DNA of 20,289 nt from Chloroflexota bacterium (GTDB lineage: Bacteria; Chloroflexota; Chloroflexia; Thermomicrobiales; UBA6265). Positions 13,860 through 20,289 of the stretch are shown here, one piece after another; the stretch's first letter is position 1; each line of letters begins with the position of its first letter. The position numbers and the translations under genes are program-made. The notes under the pieces were generated by a model that saw only the letters and a list, made by a program, of their open reading frames with translations, ran no database searches and was not told the DNA's origin. The stretch lies in the NCBI GenBank assembly GCA_023423795.1, contig JAFAEX010000275.1, positions 1 through 20,289 of the forward strand, read 5' to 3'.

Positions 13860-14951
13860 TCACTCCGCGAGCCGGAACTCCGCTTCGCCGACGACGCGGC
13901 CGTTCACGCGGACGTCGATCCGGTGGCCGCCGGGGTAGTAGCGCCGCGTCGTGATCGGGCGGAACGAGTGGGCGCGCCCCACGACGATCGATTCGCCCGG
14001 TCCGAGCGTGCGCGTCGAGTGCTTGAACACCTTGGGCGACAACGACCCGTTCGCCGTCCGGTGGTGCACCGCGTAGTCGATCACCAGGTTGACCGGCTCC
14101 GGCGACGGGTTCCGCAGCACGACCGCGAAGCGCAAAACGCCGCCCATCGGAACGACGGCTTCTTCGATCTCGAGCGGACTGGCCTCCACCGCCACCGTCG
14201 GATCGGCGCCGAGCAGGGTGAGCGCCGCCGGGTTACCCGCCTTCACCAGCGTTCGCAACGCGTGCCGCGCGACCCAGCCGGCGTGCTCGCCGCCCTCGTC
14301 CAGCCAGCGGCGGGCGATTTCGACCGCCAGCGCCGGGTGGTCCTTCGCGATGTCGTTCAGGTGGTTGGCCACCGACCGCCGGACGTACTCCTCCGGATCG
14401 TCGCGCAGCCGGTCCAGCAGCGGCAGCACCGGCAACGGGTCGCGCTGCAATTCGGCCAACCGGCGGCCCCACGGCAACCGTGGCCGCGTCCCCTCCGAGA
14501 CCAGCCGGCGCAGGTGGACATCGTCGCTGCCCGCCCATTCGTGCAGCCGTCGGAAGGTCGCGTCCGGGTACCGTTCGATGAACGGCCGGATCGCGAACTC
14601 CGACGAGGCGAACCGCGTCAGGCAGGCCAGCGCGTCCAGCGCGGCCTCCGGCTCGTCCAGCCCGATGTGCTCCACCCACGCCGGCAGGGGCCACGCCGCC
14701 CAGCCATCCAGCCCGGCCGCTGTCGCGGCGGAGCACAGCACGCCGGCCGCGCGCGGGAACGGCCCGGCGAGGTTGCGCCCCAGCGCCGCCGCGACGTGCG
14801 CGATCCGCGCCTTCAACTCCAGCGGCTCGATGCCCGACGTCGCGTCGGCGACGAACGCGGCCGCGTCGAACGCCGGATCGACCGCGGCGATGGCGTCCGC
14901 GAGACGGCGCACCGTCGCCTCGCCAATCTGGTCCTTGAACGCGGTGGACAT
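13860..14951 (-). CDS. AlkC-type alkylated-DNA glycosylase (HEAT-like repeats plus Ig-like domain)
   Basis: A 363-residue DNA alkylation repair protein. The N-terminus 'AFKDQIGEATVRRLADAI' and 'GIEPLELKARIAHVAAAL' match the AlkC branch; the middle has helical repeats ending in the hallmark 'EYVRRSVANHLNDIAKDHP'. The C-terminal ~95 residues ('VVPMGGVLRFAVVLRNPSPE' through 'RVNGRVVGEAEFRLAE') are beta-rich and look like the Ig-like domain found in some AlkC proteins. Family knowledge: AlkC excises cationic methylated bases such as 3-methyladenine and 3-methylcytosine without flipping the base. ATG 14951 has only a distant GGAG upstream, so initiation may be weak. It is transcribed in the direction of the CUT1 operon but separated by a 118-nt gap with a strong hairpin, so probably independent. 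Function well supported at family level. Confidence 0.85.
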   Translation of the reverse strand: MSTAFKDQIGEATVRRLADAIAAVDPAFDAAAFVADATSGIEPLELKARIAHVAAALGRNLAGPFPRAAGVLCSAATAAGLDGWAAWPLPAWVEHIGLDEPEAALDALACLTRFASSEFAIRPFIERYPDATFRRLHEWAGSDDVHLRRLVSEGTRPRLPWGRRLAELQRDPLPVLPLLDRLRDDPEEYVRRSVANHLNDIAKDHPALAVEIARRWLDEGGEHAGWVARHALRTLVKAGNPAALTLLGADPTVAVEASPLEIEEAVVPMGGVLRFAVVLRNPSPEPVNLVIDYAVHHRTANGSLSPKVFKHSTRTLGPGESIVVGRAHSFRPITTRRYYPGGHRIDVRVNGRVVGEAEFRLAE

Positions 14952-15021
14952 GGTGGGCGTCGAGGCTCCGCAACCGGGAAACGGGTATCGGCGGGCGCAA
15001 TCCTCCCGGGTTCGGCCAGGG

Positions 15022-15059
15022 CCCGCGCCGCGAGACCGGCCACGCGGTCCCGGCGCGGG
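15022..15059 (-). terminator. GC-rich compound hairpin closing the CUT1 operon
   Basis: CCCGCGCCG (15022-15030) pairs exactly with CGGCGCGGG (15051-15059); inside it GACCG (15034-15038) pairs with CGGTC (15045-15049). It starts about 10 nt beyond the stop of the last permease on the minus strand. No T-run follows, as for the other hairpins of this window. Confidence 0.55.
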
Positions 15060-15069
15060 ATGGTACCGC

Positions 15070-15915
15070 CTAGCCCTTCGTCGCCCCGGCCGTCAGGCCC
15101 GAAACGTAGTGATCGACGAGGAAGGCGTAGGCCACGGCGACCGGCACCGAACCCAGGATGCCGGCGGCCATCAGCGAACCCCAGAAGTACACGTCGGCCT
15201 TGATCAGGTCGGAGACGACGCCGACCGGCACCGTCTTCATCGTGCCGGACCCCATGAAGACCAGCGCGTAGAGAAATTCGTTCCACGCCAGCGTGAAGCA
15301 GAAGATTCCCGCCGACAGCACGCCGGGGATCGCCAGCGGCAGGACGACCTTCACCATCGCCTGCAAGCGCGTCGCCCCATCGACCAGCGCGGCGTCCTCA
15401 AGTTCGCGGGAGATCGTGCGGAAGTAGCCCATCAGCAGCCACGACGCGAACGGGATCAGGAACGTCGGGTAGGTGAAGATGAGCGACCGGTAGTCGTTGT
15501 ACAGCCCGAGCCGGGACACGATCTGCGACAGCGGGATGAACAGCAGCGTCGGCGGCACGAGGTACAGCAGGAAGATCGTGATCCCCGCCGTGCTGCCGCC
15601 CCGAAACCGGAAGCGCCCCAGCGCGTAGCCGATCAGGATCGAGCAGGCGAGCGACAGCGCGGTCGCCCCGACCGTGACGATCAACGTATTGAGCACCCAG
15701 CGCGGAAAGGCCGTCTCCTGGAAGAGGTACAGGTAGTTGGTCAGCGTCGGGTTCACGATCGCGAACGGGTTGATCCGGGTATCGAGCAGCGACGCGTCCG
15801 GCTTGAACGAGACGATCAGCATCCAGGCGAACGGAAACAGCAGGAACGCCGCGTACAGCACCAGCGGCAGCCAGAGCTTGAAGAGCCGGTTCCCGACCGT
15901 GTTGCTGCCGACCAT
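15070..15915 (-). CDS. Carbohydrate ABC transporter permease (CUT1, MalG-like)
   Basis: A 281-residue membrane protein with about six hydrophobic segments, beginning 'LWLPLVLYAAFLLFPFAWML'. The cytoplasmic EAA loop reads 'ELEDAALVDGATRLQAMVKV' followed by 'VLPLAIPG', the contact site for the ATPase. C-terminus 'FLVDHYVSGLTAGATKG' is typical of MalG-type subunits. The frame is open to 16017, but residues before ATG 15915 would be translated from the heptamer element; GGAG lies 6 nt upstream of the ATG (GTG at 15918 is an alternative). It is the second permease of the importer, separated from the first by the repeat element at 15928-16032. No ATPase gene accompanies the operon. Confidence 0.92.
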   Translation of the reverse strand: MVGSNTVGNRLFKLWLPLVLYAAFLLFPFAWMLIVSFKPDASLLDTRINPFAIVNPTLTNYLYLFQETAFPRWVLNTLIVTVGATALSLACSILIGYALGRFRFRGGSTAGITIFLLYLVPPTLLFIPLSQIVSRLGLYNDYRSLIFTYPTFLIPFASWLLMGYFRTISRELEDAALVDGATRLQAMVKVVLPLAIPGVLSAGIFCFTLAWNEFLYALVFMGSGTMKTVPVGVVSDLIKADVYFWGSLMAAGILGSVPVAVAYAFLVDHYVSGLTAGATKG

Positions 15916-15927
15916 CACGCTCTCCGG

Positions 15928-16032
15928 AGTGCCGAGTGCCGAGTGCCGAAAATGGTAGGGCGCGTCCGCGCCATTAGCCCTTCTGCTTGCCGACCCGCCG
16001 ACTCCGTGCCTCGGCACTCGGCACTCGGCACT
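15928..16032 (+). repeat. Inverted heptamer-arm element, copy A, inside the CUT1 operon
   Basis: Left arm 15928-15949 and right arm 16011-16032 are exact reverse complements over 22 bp; each is three copies of TGCCGAG or its complement CTCGGCA. The core starts AATGGTAGG at 15951 and contains a small GC hairpin (GGCGCG/CGCGCC, 15958-15971) and CTTGCCGACCCGCCGAC near 15986. It begins 4 nt after the stop of the first permease and ends next to the ribosome site of the second. In the operon mRNA it would form a very stable stem-loop. Confidence 0.9.
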
Positions 16033-16036
16033 TCGG

Positions 16037-16969
16037 TCAGTCTTCCGCCCGCACGTACCGCAGCAGGATCGCCGCGAAGATCGCGAGGAACGGGAACATC
16101 GCCAGCGAAACCGCCGCGGCCTGCCCGAGGGCGGAGAAGCCCATCGTCTGGTAGGCGTAGGTGCCGAAGACGTGGGTAGCGCTTGCCGGGCCGCCCTTGG
16201 TCAGGACGTAGATCAACTGGAAGTCCGAGAACGTCCAGATGATCGAGAACAGCGTGGTGATGATCACGATCGTGCGAATCGTCGGCATCGTCACCGACCA
16301 GAACCGCTGCCACGCCGACGCGCCGTCCAGCGCCGCCGCTTCGTTCAGTTCGTGCGGCACCGCTTGCAAGCCGGCCAGGATCGAGATCGCGAAGAACGGG
16401 ATGCCGCGCCAGATGTTGGCGATGCACAGGGAGGCGCGGGCGTTCCAGACTTCGCCGAGGAAGTTGATGTTGCGCTCAATCAGGCCCCAGTCCTTGAGCA
16501 CCCAGGAGATGGGCGACAGCACGCTGTCGAACAGCATCAGCCAAGCGAGGCTGCTGATGGCGGTCGGCACGATCCACGGCAGCAGCAAGCCGGCGCGCAC
16601 CCAGCGGCTGCCGACGAACGCCTGGTTCAGCACCAGCGCCAATCCCAACCCGAGCACCAGCTTGAACGGGACCGTGACGAACGAGTAGATGAACGTGTTG
16701 AGGACCGTCTGGCGGAAGATGTAGTCCGTCAGCAGCAGCCGGAAGTTGTCCAGCCCGATAAACGAGAAGTCGGCGAAGCCGATCATCTTGTCCGTCAGCG
16801 ACAGGTAGATCCCCAGCCCGAACGGGTACACCATGAACAGGATTAGGAGGATCGCGCCCGGCACCATGAACAGCCAGGCCAGCGGAGCCTCCCGCTCCCA
16901 GAACACGCCCCGGCCTCGGGTCAGGCCCCGCGGCGCGGCTTCGGCCGGTTGGGCGGGGACGGCGCTCAT
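16037..16969 (-). CDS. Sugar ABC transporter permease (CUT1, MalF-like)
   Basis: A 310-residue membrane protein with six or so hydrophobic segments; the first is 'LAWLFMVPGAILLILFMVYP' after a soluble N-terminal ~30 residues. The EAA loop 'ELNEAAALDGASAWQRFWSV' followed by 'TMPTIR' is clear. With the MalG-like gene downstream it forms the heterodimeric channel of a CUT1 importer. ATG 16969 follows GAGGAG at 7 nt. It lies 227 nt after the binding-protein gene; that gap holds hairpins but no gene. Substrate class: oligosaccharide, glycoside or sugar derivative; not resolvable. Confidence 0.93.
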   Translation of the reverse strand: MSAVPAQPAEAAPRGLTRGRGVFWEREAPLAWLFMVPGAILLILFMVYPFGLGIYLSLTDKMIGFADFSFIGLDNFRLLLTDYIFRQTVLNTFIYSFVTVPFKLVLGLGLALVLNQAFVGSRWVRAGLLLPWIVPTAISSLAWLMLFDSVLSPISWVLKDWGLIERNINFLGEVWNARASLCIANIWRGIPFFAISILAGLQAVPHELNEAAALDGASAWQRFWSVTMPTIRTIVIITTLFSIIWTFSDFQLIYVLTKGGPASATHVFGTYAYQTMGFSALGQAAAVSLAMFPFLAIFAAILLRYVRAED

Positions 16970-17102
16970 GGGACTGCTCCTCGGATCGTGGTGCGTCTGG
17001 CGGCTCGGTTACGCGACGGCATGGACGGCTGACCGAAGCGGGTCGATCGATCGGCATGCGGAGCCGATGGCGGACCCTCTATCGATCCCGGCCGCGGGGT
17101 GT

Positions 17103-17120
17103 CCGGGGATACATCCCCGG
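17103..17120. repeat. Short perfect palindrome (CCGGGGAT/ATCCCCGG)
   Basis: CCGGGGAT at 17103-17110 and ATCCCCGG at 17113-17120 are exact complements separated by AC. It lies in the 227-nt gap between the CUT1 binding-protein and permease genes, downstream of the larger hairpin in the direction of transcription. It may be a second part of the same intercistronic structure or a small dispersed palindrome. Confidence 0.5.
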
Positions 17121-17155
17121 GCTACGTGAACGAAACCCCTCCGGTCCGGGGCCGA

Positions 17156-17186
17156 GGACGGGCGGGAGGTCACCTCCCGCCCGTCC
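17156..17186 (-). promoter_or_regulatory. Perfect 14-bp stem-loop directly after the CUT1 binding-protein gene
   Basis: Arms 17156-17169 and 17173-17186 are exact complements (14 bp) with a 3-nt loop, 10 nt after the binding-protein stop codon on the minus strand. No T-run follows. Position and strength suggest a message-stabilising or attenuating structure that raises binding protein over permease; this role is inferred. Confidence 0.65.
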
Positions 17187-17196
17187 CGTCGCCTGG

Positions 17197-18594
17197 TTAT
17201 CCGTAGACCCGCTGCAACTGCGCCGCCGCCTGGTTGATCGCGCCGGCGGCGTCGCCGGACTGGACCGCCTGGGCGAAGGCGTTGATAACGATGTAGCGCG
17301 CCGCCGCTTCGGCCGCCTTCTGGTCGGCCGGCCCGGCGAAGCCCTTGTTTCGGCTGTAGGCCGAGACGCCCGGGTACGGCGCCAGCGACGGGTTGCCGGT
17401 GTAGATCTCCAGGTCCGCGTAGTCCGGCGCCATCGGGATGATGTAGCCGTCCTGCGACTCCAGCCACGGGATGAAGACGTCCCGGCTGTAGAAGTGCCGC
17501 AGGAACTCGACGGCCTCCTCGGTGTGGGCCGAGTAGCTCATGGCCGCGTGCGAACGGCTGCCCAGCAGGCAGAACTGCCCGGCCGGACCGCTCGGGTAGG
17601 CGGCGTGCCAGATGTCATCGGGATCGACCAGCACCTCGTAATCCAGCGTGCTGGCGCCTTCCGCCGCGTCCACCGCCGCGAGGTAGATGGACGAGCCGTT
17701 GATCGTGGTCGAGATCTGGTCGGAAAGGAAGGCGCGGTTGTTCGCGCCGTCGTCCCACGACAATCCTGTTTCGTCGAAGGCGTCGCCCCAGGCGGTGACG
17801 AACGTCTGCAGGCCCTCGACGAACTCGGGAACGTTGATGGCGACCTCGCCGGCCTCGTTGACCTCCATCCCGCCGTAGGCCCACATGTAGGAGTAGGTGA
17901 AGTTCGGCGGGTCGCCCAGGCTCTGCCCGAGCGCCTGCCCGATCGGCTTGCCCATCTCCTTGAGCGTCTTGCCGACCGCGAACAACTCCTCGAACGTCTT
18001 CGGGAAGTTGTTCTTCGGGTCCTCGATCCCGGCCTCCTCGAACAGGCTGATCCGGAAGGCGTAGGCGGCCGACGACGCGCCGTGCGGCACCGAATACCAC
18101 TTGCCGTCCACCGAGGCGGTGTTCACCACCCAGTCGTAGTAGCCGCCGTACTCCTCGGAGACTTCCTGCGCCAGTTCTTCGACCGGCACCATGTTTTCAT
18201 AGTAGAGGAACGGCCAGGAGTCCCACATCTCGACCACGTCGGGGCCGTTGCCGCCCTCGACCGCAGCCGCGATCTTCGGCTGCAGGTCCGGCCAGGCGAC
18301 GTAGTCGGTGGTGACGGTGACGCCGTTCTGGCTGCCCCAGTCCTGCGCCATCTGGGTGAAGAACTCCTGCCCGGCGGCCACGAAGTAGGACGCCTGCAGG
18401 ATGTTCAGCGACCGCTCCTGCCGCAGCGCGAACGGCGCCGCAGCCTTTGCGCTCTTGCCGTTGGCCGCCAGCACGCCGCCGACGGCCGCCGACGACACTC
18501 CAAGCGCCGCGCCGCGCCGCAGGATGCTCCGGCGGGACAGCCGCAGCCGCCGCGCCTCGTCCGACAGCAGGATGATCCGGGAATCCTCGTGCAT
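17197..18594 (-). CDS. Extracellular solute-binding protein family 1 (CUT1, Tat leader)
   Basis: A 465-residue sugar-binding protein. N-terminus: 'LSRRSILRRGAALGVSSAAV' about residues 19-38 is a twin-arginine leader, then Ala-rich to about residue 55. The mature part starts 'SLNILQASYFVAAGQEFFTQ' and contains 'GNGPDVVEMWDSWPFLYYEN', 'KWYSVPHGASSAAYAFRISL' and 'HTEEAVEFLRHFYSRD', the standard layout of MalE-like binding proteins. The frame is open to 18708 but ATG 18594 has GAGGAGG 6 nt upstream. First gene of the minus-strand operon with the two permeases; no ATPase gene follows, so a shared MsmX/UgpC-like ATPase elsewhere is expected. Divergent from the dehydratase gene, which suggests the imported compound is an acid sugar or is turned into one. 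Confidence 0.93.
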   Translation of the reverse strand: MHEDSRIILLSDEARRLRLSRRSILRRGAALGVSSAAVGGVLAANGKSAKAAAPFALRQERSLNILQASYFVAAGQEFFTQMAQDWGSQNGVTVTTDYVAWPDLQPKIAAAVEGGNGPDVVEMWDSWPFLYYENMVPVEELAQEVSEEYGGYYDWVVNTASVDGKWYSVPHGASSAAYAFRISLFEEAGIEDPKNNFPKTFEELFAVGKTLKEMGKPIGQALGQSLGDPPNFTYSYMWAYGGMEVNEAGEVAINVPEFVEGLQTFVTAWGDAFDETGLSWDDGANNRAFLSDQISTTINGSSIYLAAVDAAEGASTLDYEVLVDPDDIWHAAYPSGPAGQFCLLGSRSHAAMSYSAHTEEAVEFLRHFYSRDVFIPWLESQDGYIIPMAPDYADLEIYTGNPSLAPYPGVSAYSRNKGFAGPADQKAAEAAARYIVINAFAQAVQSGDAAGAINQAAAQLQRVYG

Positions 18595-18646
18595 CTGGTC
18601 CCTCCTCGGCGAGCGGACTCGTGGGCGATGCCCCGCGCTGGTTGGG

Positions 18647-18672
18647 CCGCCGCGGCCACGTCGCCGCGGCGG
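18647..18672 (-). promoter_or_regulatory. Hairpin in the leader of the CUT1 binding-protein gene
   Basis: CCGCCGCGGC (18647-18656) pairs exactly with GCCGCGGCGG (18663-18672) over a 6-nt loop, about 53 nt upstream of the binding-protein start in the 268-nt divergent region. It could be a leader structure or an operator; nothing in the sequence decides. Confidence 0.4.
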
Positions 18673-18712
18673 GACGACGAGTCTACCCCGCCGCCAGCCG
18701 AACGCCATCGTT

Positions 18713-18739
18713 CGAGCGTGGCGGCAGCCTACGAGCGTG
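18713..18739. promoter_or_regulatory. Direct repeat CGAGCGTG, possible operator
   Basis: Two identical 8-mers at 18713-18720 and 18732-18739 are 19 bp apart, roughly two helical turns, in the divergent region between the CUT1 operon and the dehydratase gene. A shared regulator site is possible; clear promoter boxes were not found. Confidence 0.22.
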
Positions 18740-18862
18740 ATCCCGATCCGTCAACCGCGGTCGCGTCGCCGAAGCGTCTGGACGGCGCGGCAGACCCCGG
18801 CTACGATCGCCGCCCAGGACCGATCGCGCCGGAGCGGCGCGGCGGCGCGAGGGGAGGCACCG

Positions 18863-20101
18863 ATGCGCATCAGCCGGGTCCGGCTGCGCGAACTCGTCGG
18901 CACGATGACCCACGACGAACCGTACTGGGAAGAACGGCTCCAGCGGCCGATCGACGTCTTCCCGGAGTACAAGCACCAGCCGGCCGCCGCCGGCTTCTGG
19001 ATGCCGCAATCGCTGGGCGAGGGCCGCTCCCGCGTCGTCTCGGTCATGCTCGAAATCCACACCGACGAGGGCGTCCACGGCCTCGCCGGGCCGGTGCCGC
19101 ACGACGTCGCCTGGATCATCGACCAGCAGTTCGCCCCGCTCATCGTCGACCACGACCCGCTCGCCACCGAACGCCTTTGGGACCTCATGTACCGGGAGGC
19201 CGTCCACGGCCGCAAGGGCCCGACGATGCTGGCCATCTCGGCCATCGACTGCGCCCTCTGGGACCTCAAGGGCCGCTGGCTGAACCAGCCGGTCTACCGC
19301 CTGCTCGGCGGCCCGGTGCGCACGGAGGCCCCGGCCTACGCCTCCATGCTCGGCTACTCCGTCGAGCCGGAGCGGGCGAAGGCGCGCACCCGCGAAAAGG
19401 TGGCCGAAGGCTACCGCGCCGTGAAGTGGTTCCCGCTCTACGGCCCAACCGACGGCCGCGCCGGGCTGGCGAAGAACGTCGAACTGGTCGAGGCTATCCG
19501 CGAGGGCGGCGGCCCCGAGACCGACATCATGATCGACGCCTGGATGAGTTGGGACCGCCCCTACACCCTTGCCTTCGCCCGTGCCGTCGAACCGCTCGGC
19601 GTCCGCTGGATCGAGGAACCGGTGCTGCCGGACAAAATTGCGCTCCACGCCGAGATCCGCCGCGCCTCGCCCGTCCCCATCGCGACCGGCGAGCACGAGT
19701 ACACCCGCTGGGGCGCGCAAGCCTTGCTCGACGCCGGCGCCAGCGACTACCTGCAGGCGGACACCTACTGGGCGGGCGGCCTCTCGGAGATGGTCAAGAT
19801 CTGCACCCTCGCCAGCCTGAGCGACATCCCGGTCATTGCCCACGGCCACTCGGTTCCGGCGAACGCGCACCTCACCGCGGCGATGCCCGAATTGCTCTGC
19901 CCGCTCGTCGAATACCTCGTCAAGTGGAACGAACTCCTGCAATTCTTCTGGAAGGAGCCGGTCAAACCCGTCAACGGCATCGTCACCGTCCCCGACCGCC
20001 CCGGCATCGGCATCGAAATCGACCCGGCCAAGGTCGAAGACGAGCGCGACCTCACCTGGGCCGCCGTCCCCAACATGGCCGGCAGCACGCAGGAGCGGTA
20101 G
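18863..20101 (+). CDS. Enolase-superfamily acid-sugar dehydratase, rhamnonate dehydratase-like
   Basis: A 412-residue mandelate racemase/muconate lactonizing enzyme family member. Candidate Mg ligands are D225 (IDAWMSW), E251 (WIEEP) and E277 (TGEHEY). H278 follows the third ligand, and a His-Asp pair is formed by H327 (IAHGHS) and D300 (LQADTYW). This spacing matches L-rhamnonate dehydratase (D226, E252, E280, H281, D302, H329 in the family's E. coli member). It would dehydrate an acid sugar to a 2-keto-3-deoxy acid in the cytoplasm. The frame is open from 18401, but ATG 18863 follows GGGGAGG at 5 nt and begins with the family N-terminus 'MRISRVRLRELVG'. It is divergent from the CUT1 importer, probably its functional partner. 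The exact acid sugar is not certain. Confidence 0.9.
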   Translation: MRISRVRLRELVGTMTHDEPYWEERLQRPIDVFPEYKHQPAAAGFWMPQSLGEGRSRVVSVMLEIHTDEGVHGLAGPVPHDVAWIIDQQFAPLIVDHDPLATERLWDLMYREAVHGRKGPTMLAISAIDCALWDLKGRWLNQPVYRLLGGPVRTEAPAYASMLGYSVEPERAKARTREKVAEGYRAVKWFPLYGPTDGRAGLAKNVELVEAIREGGGPETDIMIDAWMSWDRPYTLAFARAVEPLGVRWIEEPVLPDKIALHAEIRRASPVPIATGEHEYTRWGAQALLDAGASDYLQADTYWAGGLSEMVKICTLASLSDIPVIAHGHSVPANAHLTAAMPELLCPLVEYLVKWNELLQFFWKEPVKPVNGIVTVPDRPGIGIEIDPAKVEDERDLTWAAVPNMAGSTQER

Positions 20102-20103
20102 GG

Positions 20104-20289
20104 TTCCGGAGTGCCGAGTTACGGGGTCGGCACGTCGGCGGGTCGGCAAGTCGGCAAGCACGAAGCGGCCTACCATTCTCGGCACTCGGCACTCGGCACT
20201 CGGCACTCGGCACTCGGCACTCGGCACTCGGCACTCGGCACTCGGCACTCGGCACTCGGCACTCGGCACTCGGCACTCGGCACTCGGCA
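20104..20289 (-). repeat. Inverted heptamer-arm element, copy B, with expanded arm
   Basis: Read on the minus strand this has the same plan as the copy at 15928-16032: TGCCGAG repeats, then AATGGTAGG (complement of 20169-20177), then CTTGCCGAC and CCCGCCGAC segments, then a single CTCGGCA. The + strand arm 20178-20289 is CTCGGCA repeated exactly 16 times and still running at the window edge. The core also holds four period-8 units of GTCGGCAC type at 20126-20157. It begins 2-5 nt after the dehydratase stop codon. Confidence 0.88.

Noticed and set aside
15916..16017. N-terminal extension of the second CUT1 permease through the repeat element
   Set aside because: The added residues come from the repeat and would overlap a strong hairpin; ATG 15915 has its own ribosome site and starts just before the first membrane segment.
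18595..18862. Coding extension of the dehydratase upstream to 18401 or of the binding protein to 18708
   Set aside because: Both genes have strong ribosome sites at the inner starts, family N-termini begin there, and the outer parts are arginine-rich and domain-free.
20052..20276. Minus-strand open frames encoding PSAECRV repeats
   Set aside because: The peptide is only the translation of the 7-bp repeat, which has no stop in any frame on either strand; no ribosome site or domain is seen.
20178..20289. CRISPR array
   Set aside because: The unit is 7 bp with no spacers, and no cas genes are present.

Overview
This is a GC-rich bacterial chromosomal window with dense, mostly leaderless gene spacing, frequent GTG starts, several Tat-type transporter lipoprotein-like leaders, and intergenic gaps filled with short tandem heptamers or octamers. 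The gene set would fit a Thermomicrobia-like Chloroflexota or another high-GC heterotroph. That placement is inference from style and content only; there is no rRNA or other marker gene here. No tRNA, rRNA, CRISPR array, prophage or transposase gene was seen.

Layout: (1) 98-1476: a DsbA/FrnE-type thioredoxin-fold protein (-) stands divergently to a glyoxalase-superfamily (VOC) protein (+). (2) 1637-2737: a D-threonine-aldolase/D-serine-dehydratase-type PLP enzyme, closed by a perfect 15-bp hairpin. (3) 2945-9963: a sugar module on the + strand: gluconate 2-dehydrogenase subunit-3-like protein, GMC flavoprotein and a xylose-isomerase-type TIM barrel (all overlapping, so translationally coupled), then a three-gene CUT2 (ribose/galactose-type) ABC importer. 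(4) 10144-13783: acetate kinase and phosphoketolase, overlapping by 14 nt. (5) 13860-14951 (-): an AlkC-type alkylated-DNA glycosylase with an Ig-like C-terminus. (6) 15070-18594 (-): a CUT1 sugar importer (binding protein and two permeases, no ATPase). (7) 18863-20101 (+): an enolase-superfamily acid-sugar dehydratase of the rhamnonate dehydratase type, divergent from the CUT1 operon.

How they fit: two sugar importers, a cytoplasmic flavin sugar dehydrogenase with a TIM-barrel isomerase/lyase partner, an acid-sugar dehydratase, and a phosphoketolase-acetate kinase pair that splits xylulose-5-P or fructose-6-P to acetyl-P and then ATP. Together they read as a carbohydrate scavenging locus. 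A C3-oxidation (3-keto-sugar or C-glycoside) route is a reasonable hypothesis for the dehydrogenase/TIM-barrel pair but is not shown by sequence alone.

The most unusual signal is non-coding. Three intergenic elements (1481-1612, 15928-16032, 20104-20289) share one architecture: a 7-bp tandem repeat arm, then a core that starts with AATGGTAGG, then the same heptamer inverted. The heptamer differs between elements (GGCGACA in one, TGCCGAG in two) while the core start is identical. All of them, and a related octamer array at 13784, begin within a few bases of a stop codon. One sits inside the CUT1 operon between the two permeases and abuts a ribosome binding site. One arm has expanded to at least 16 copies and runs off the window.
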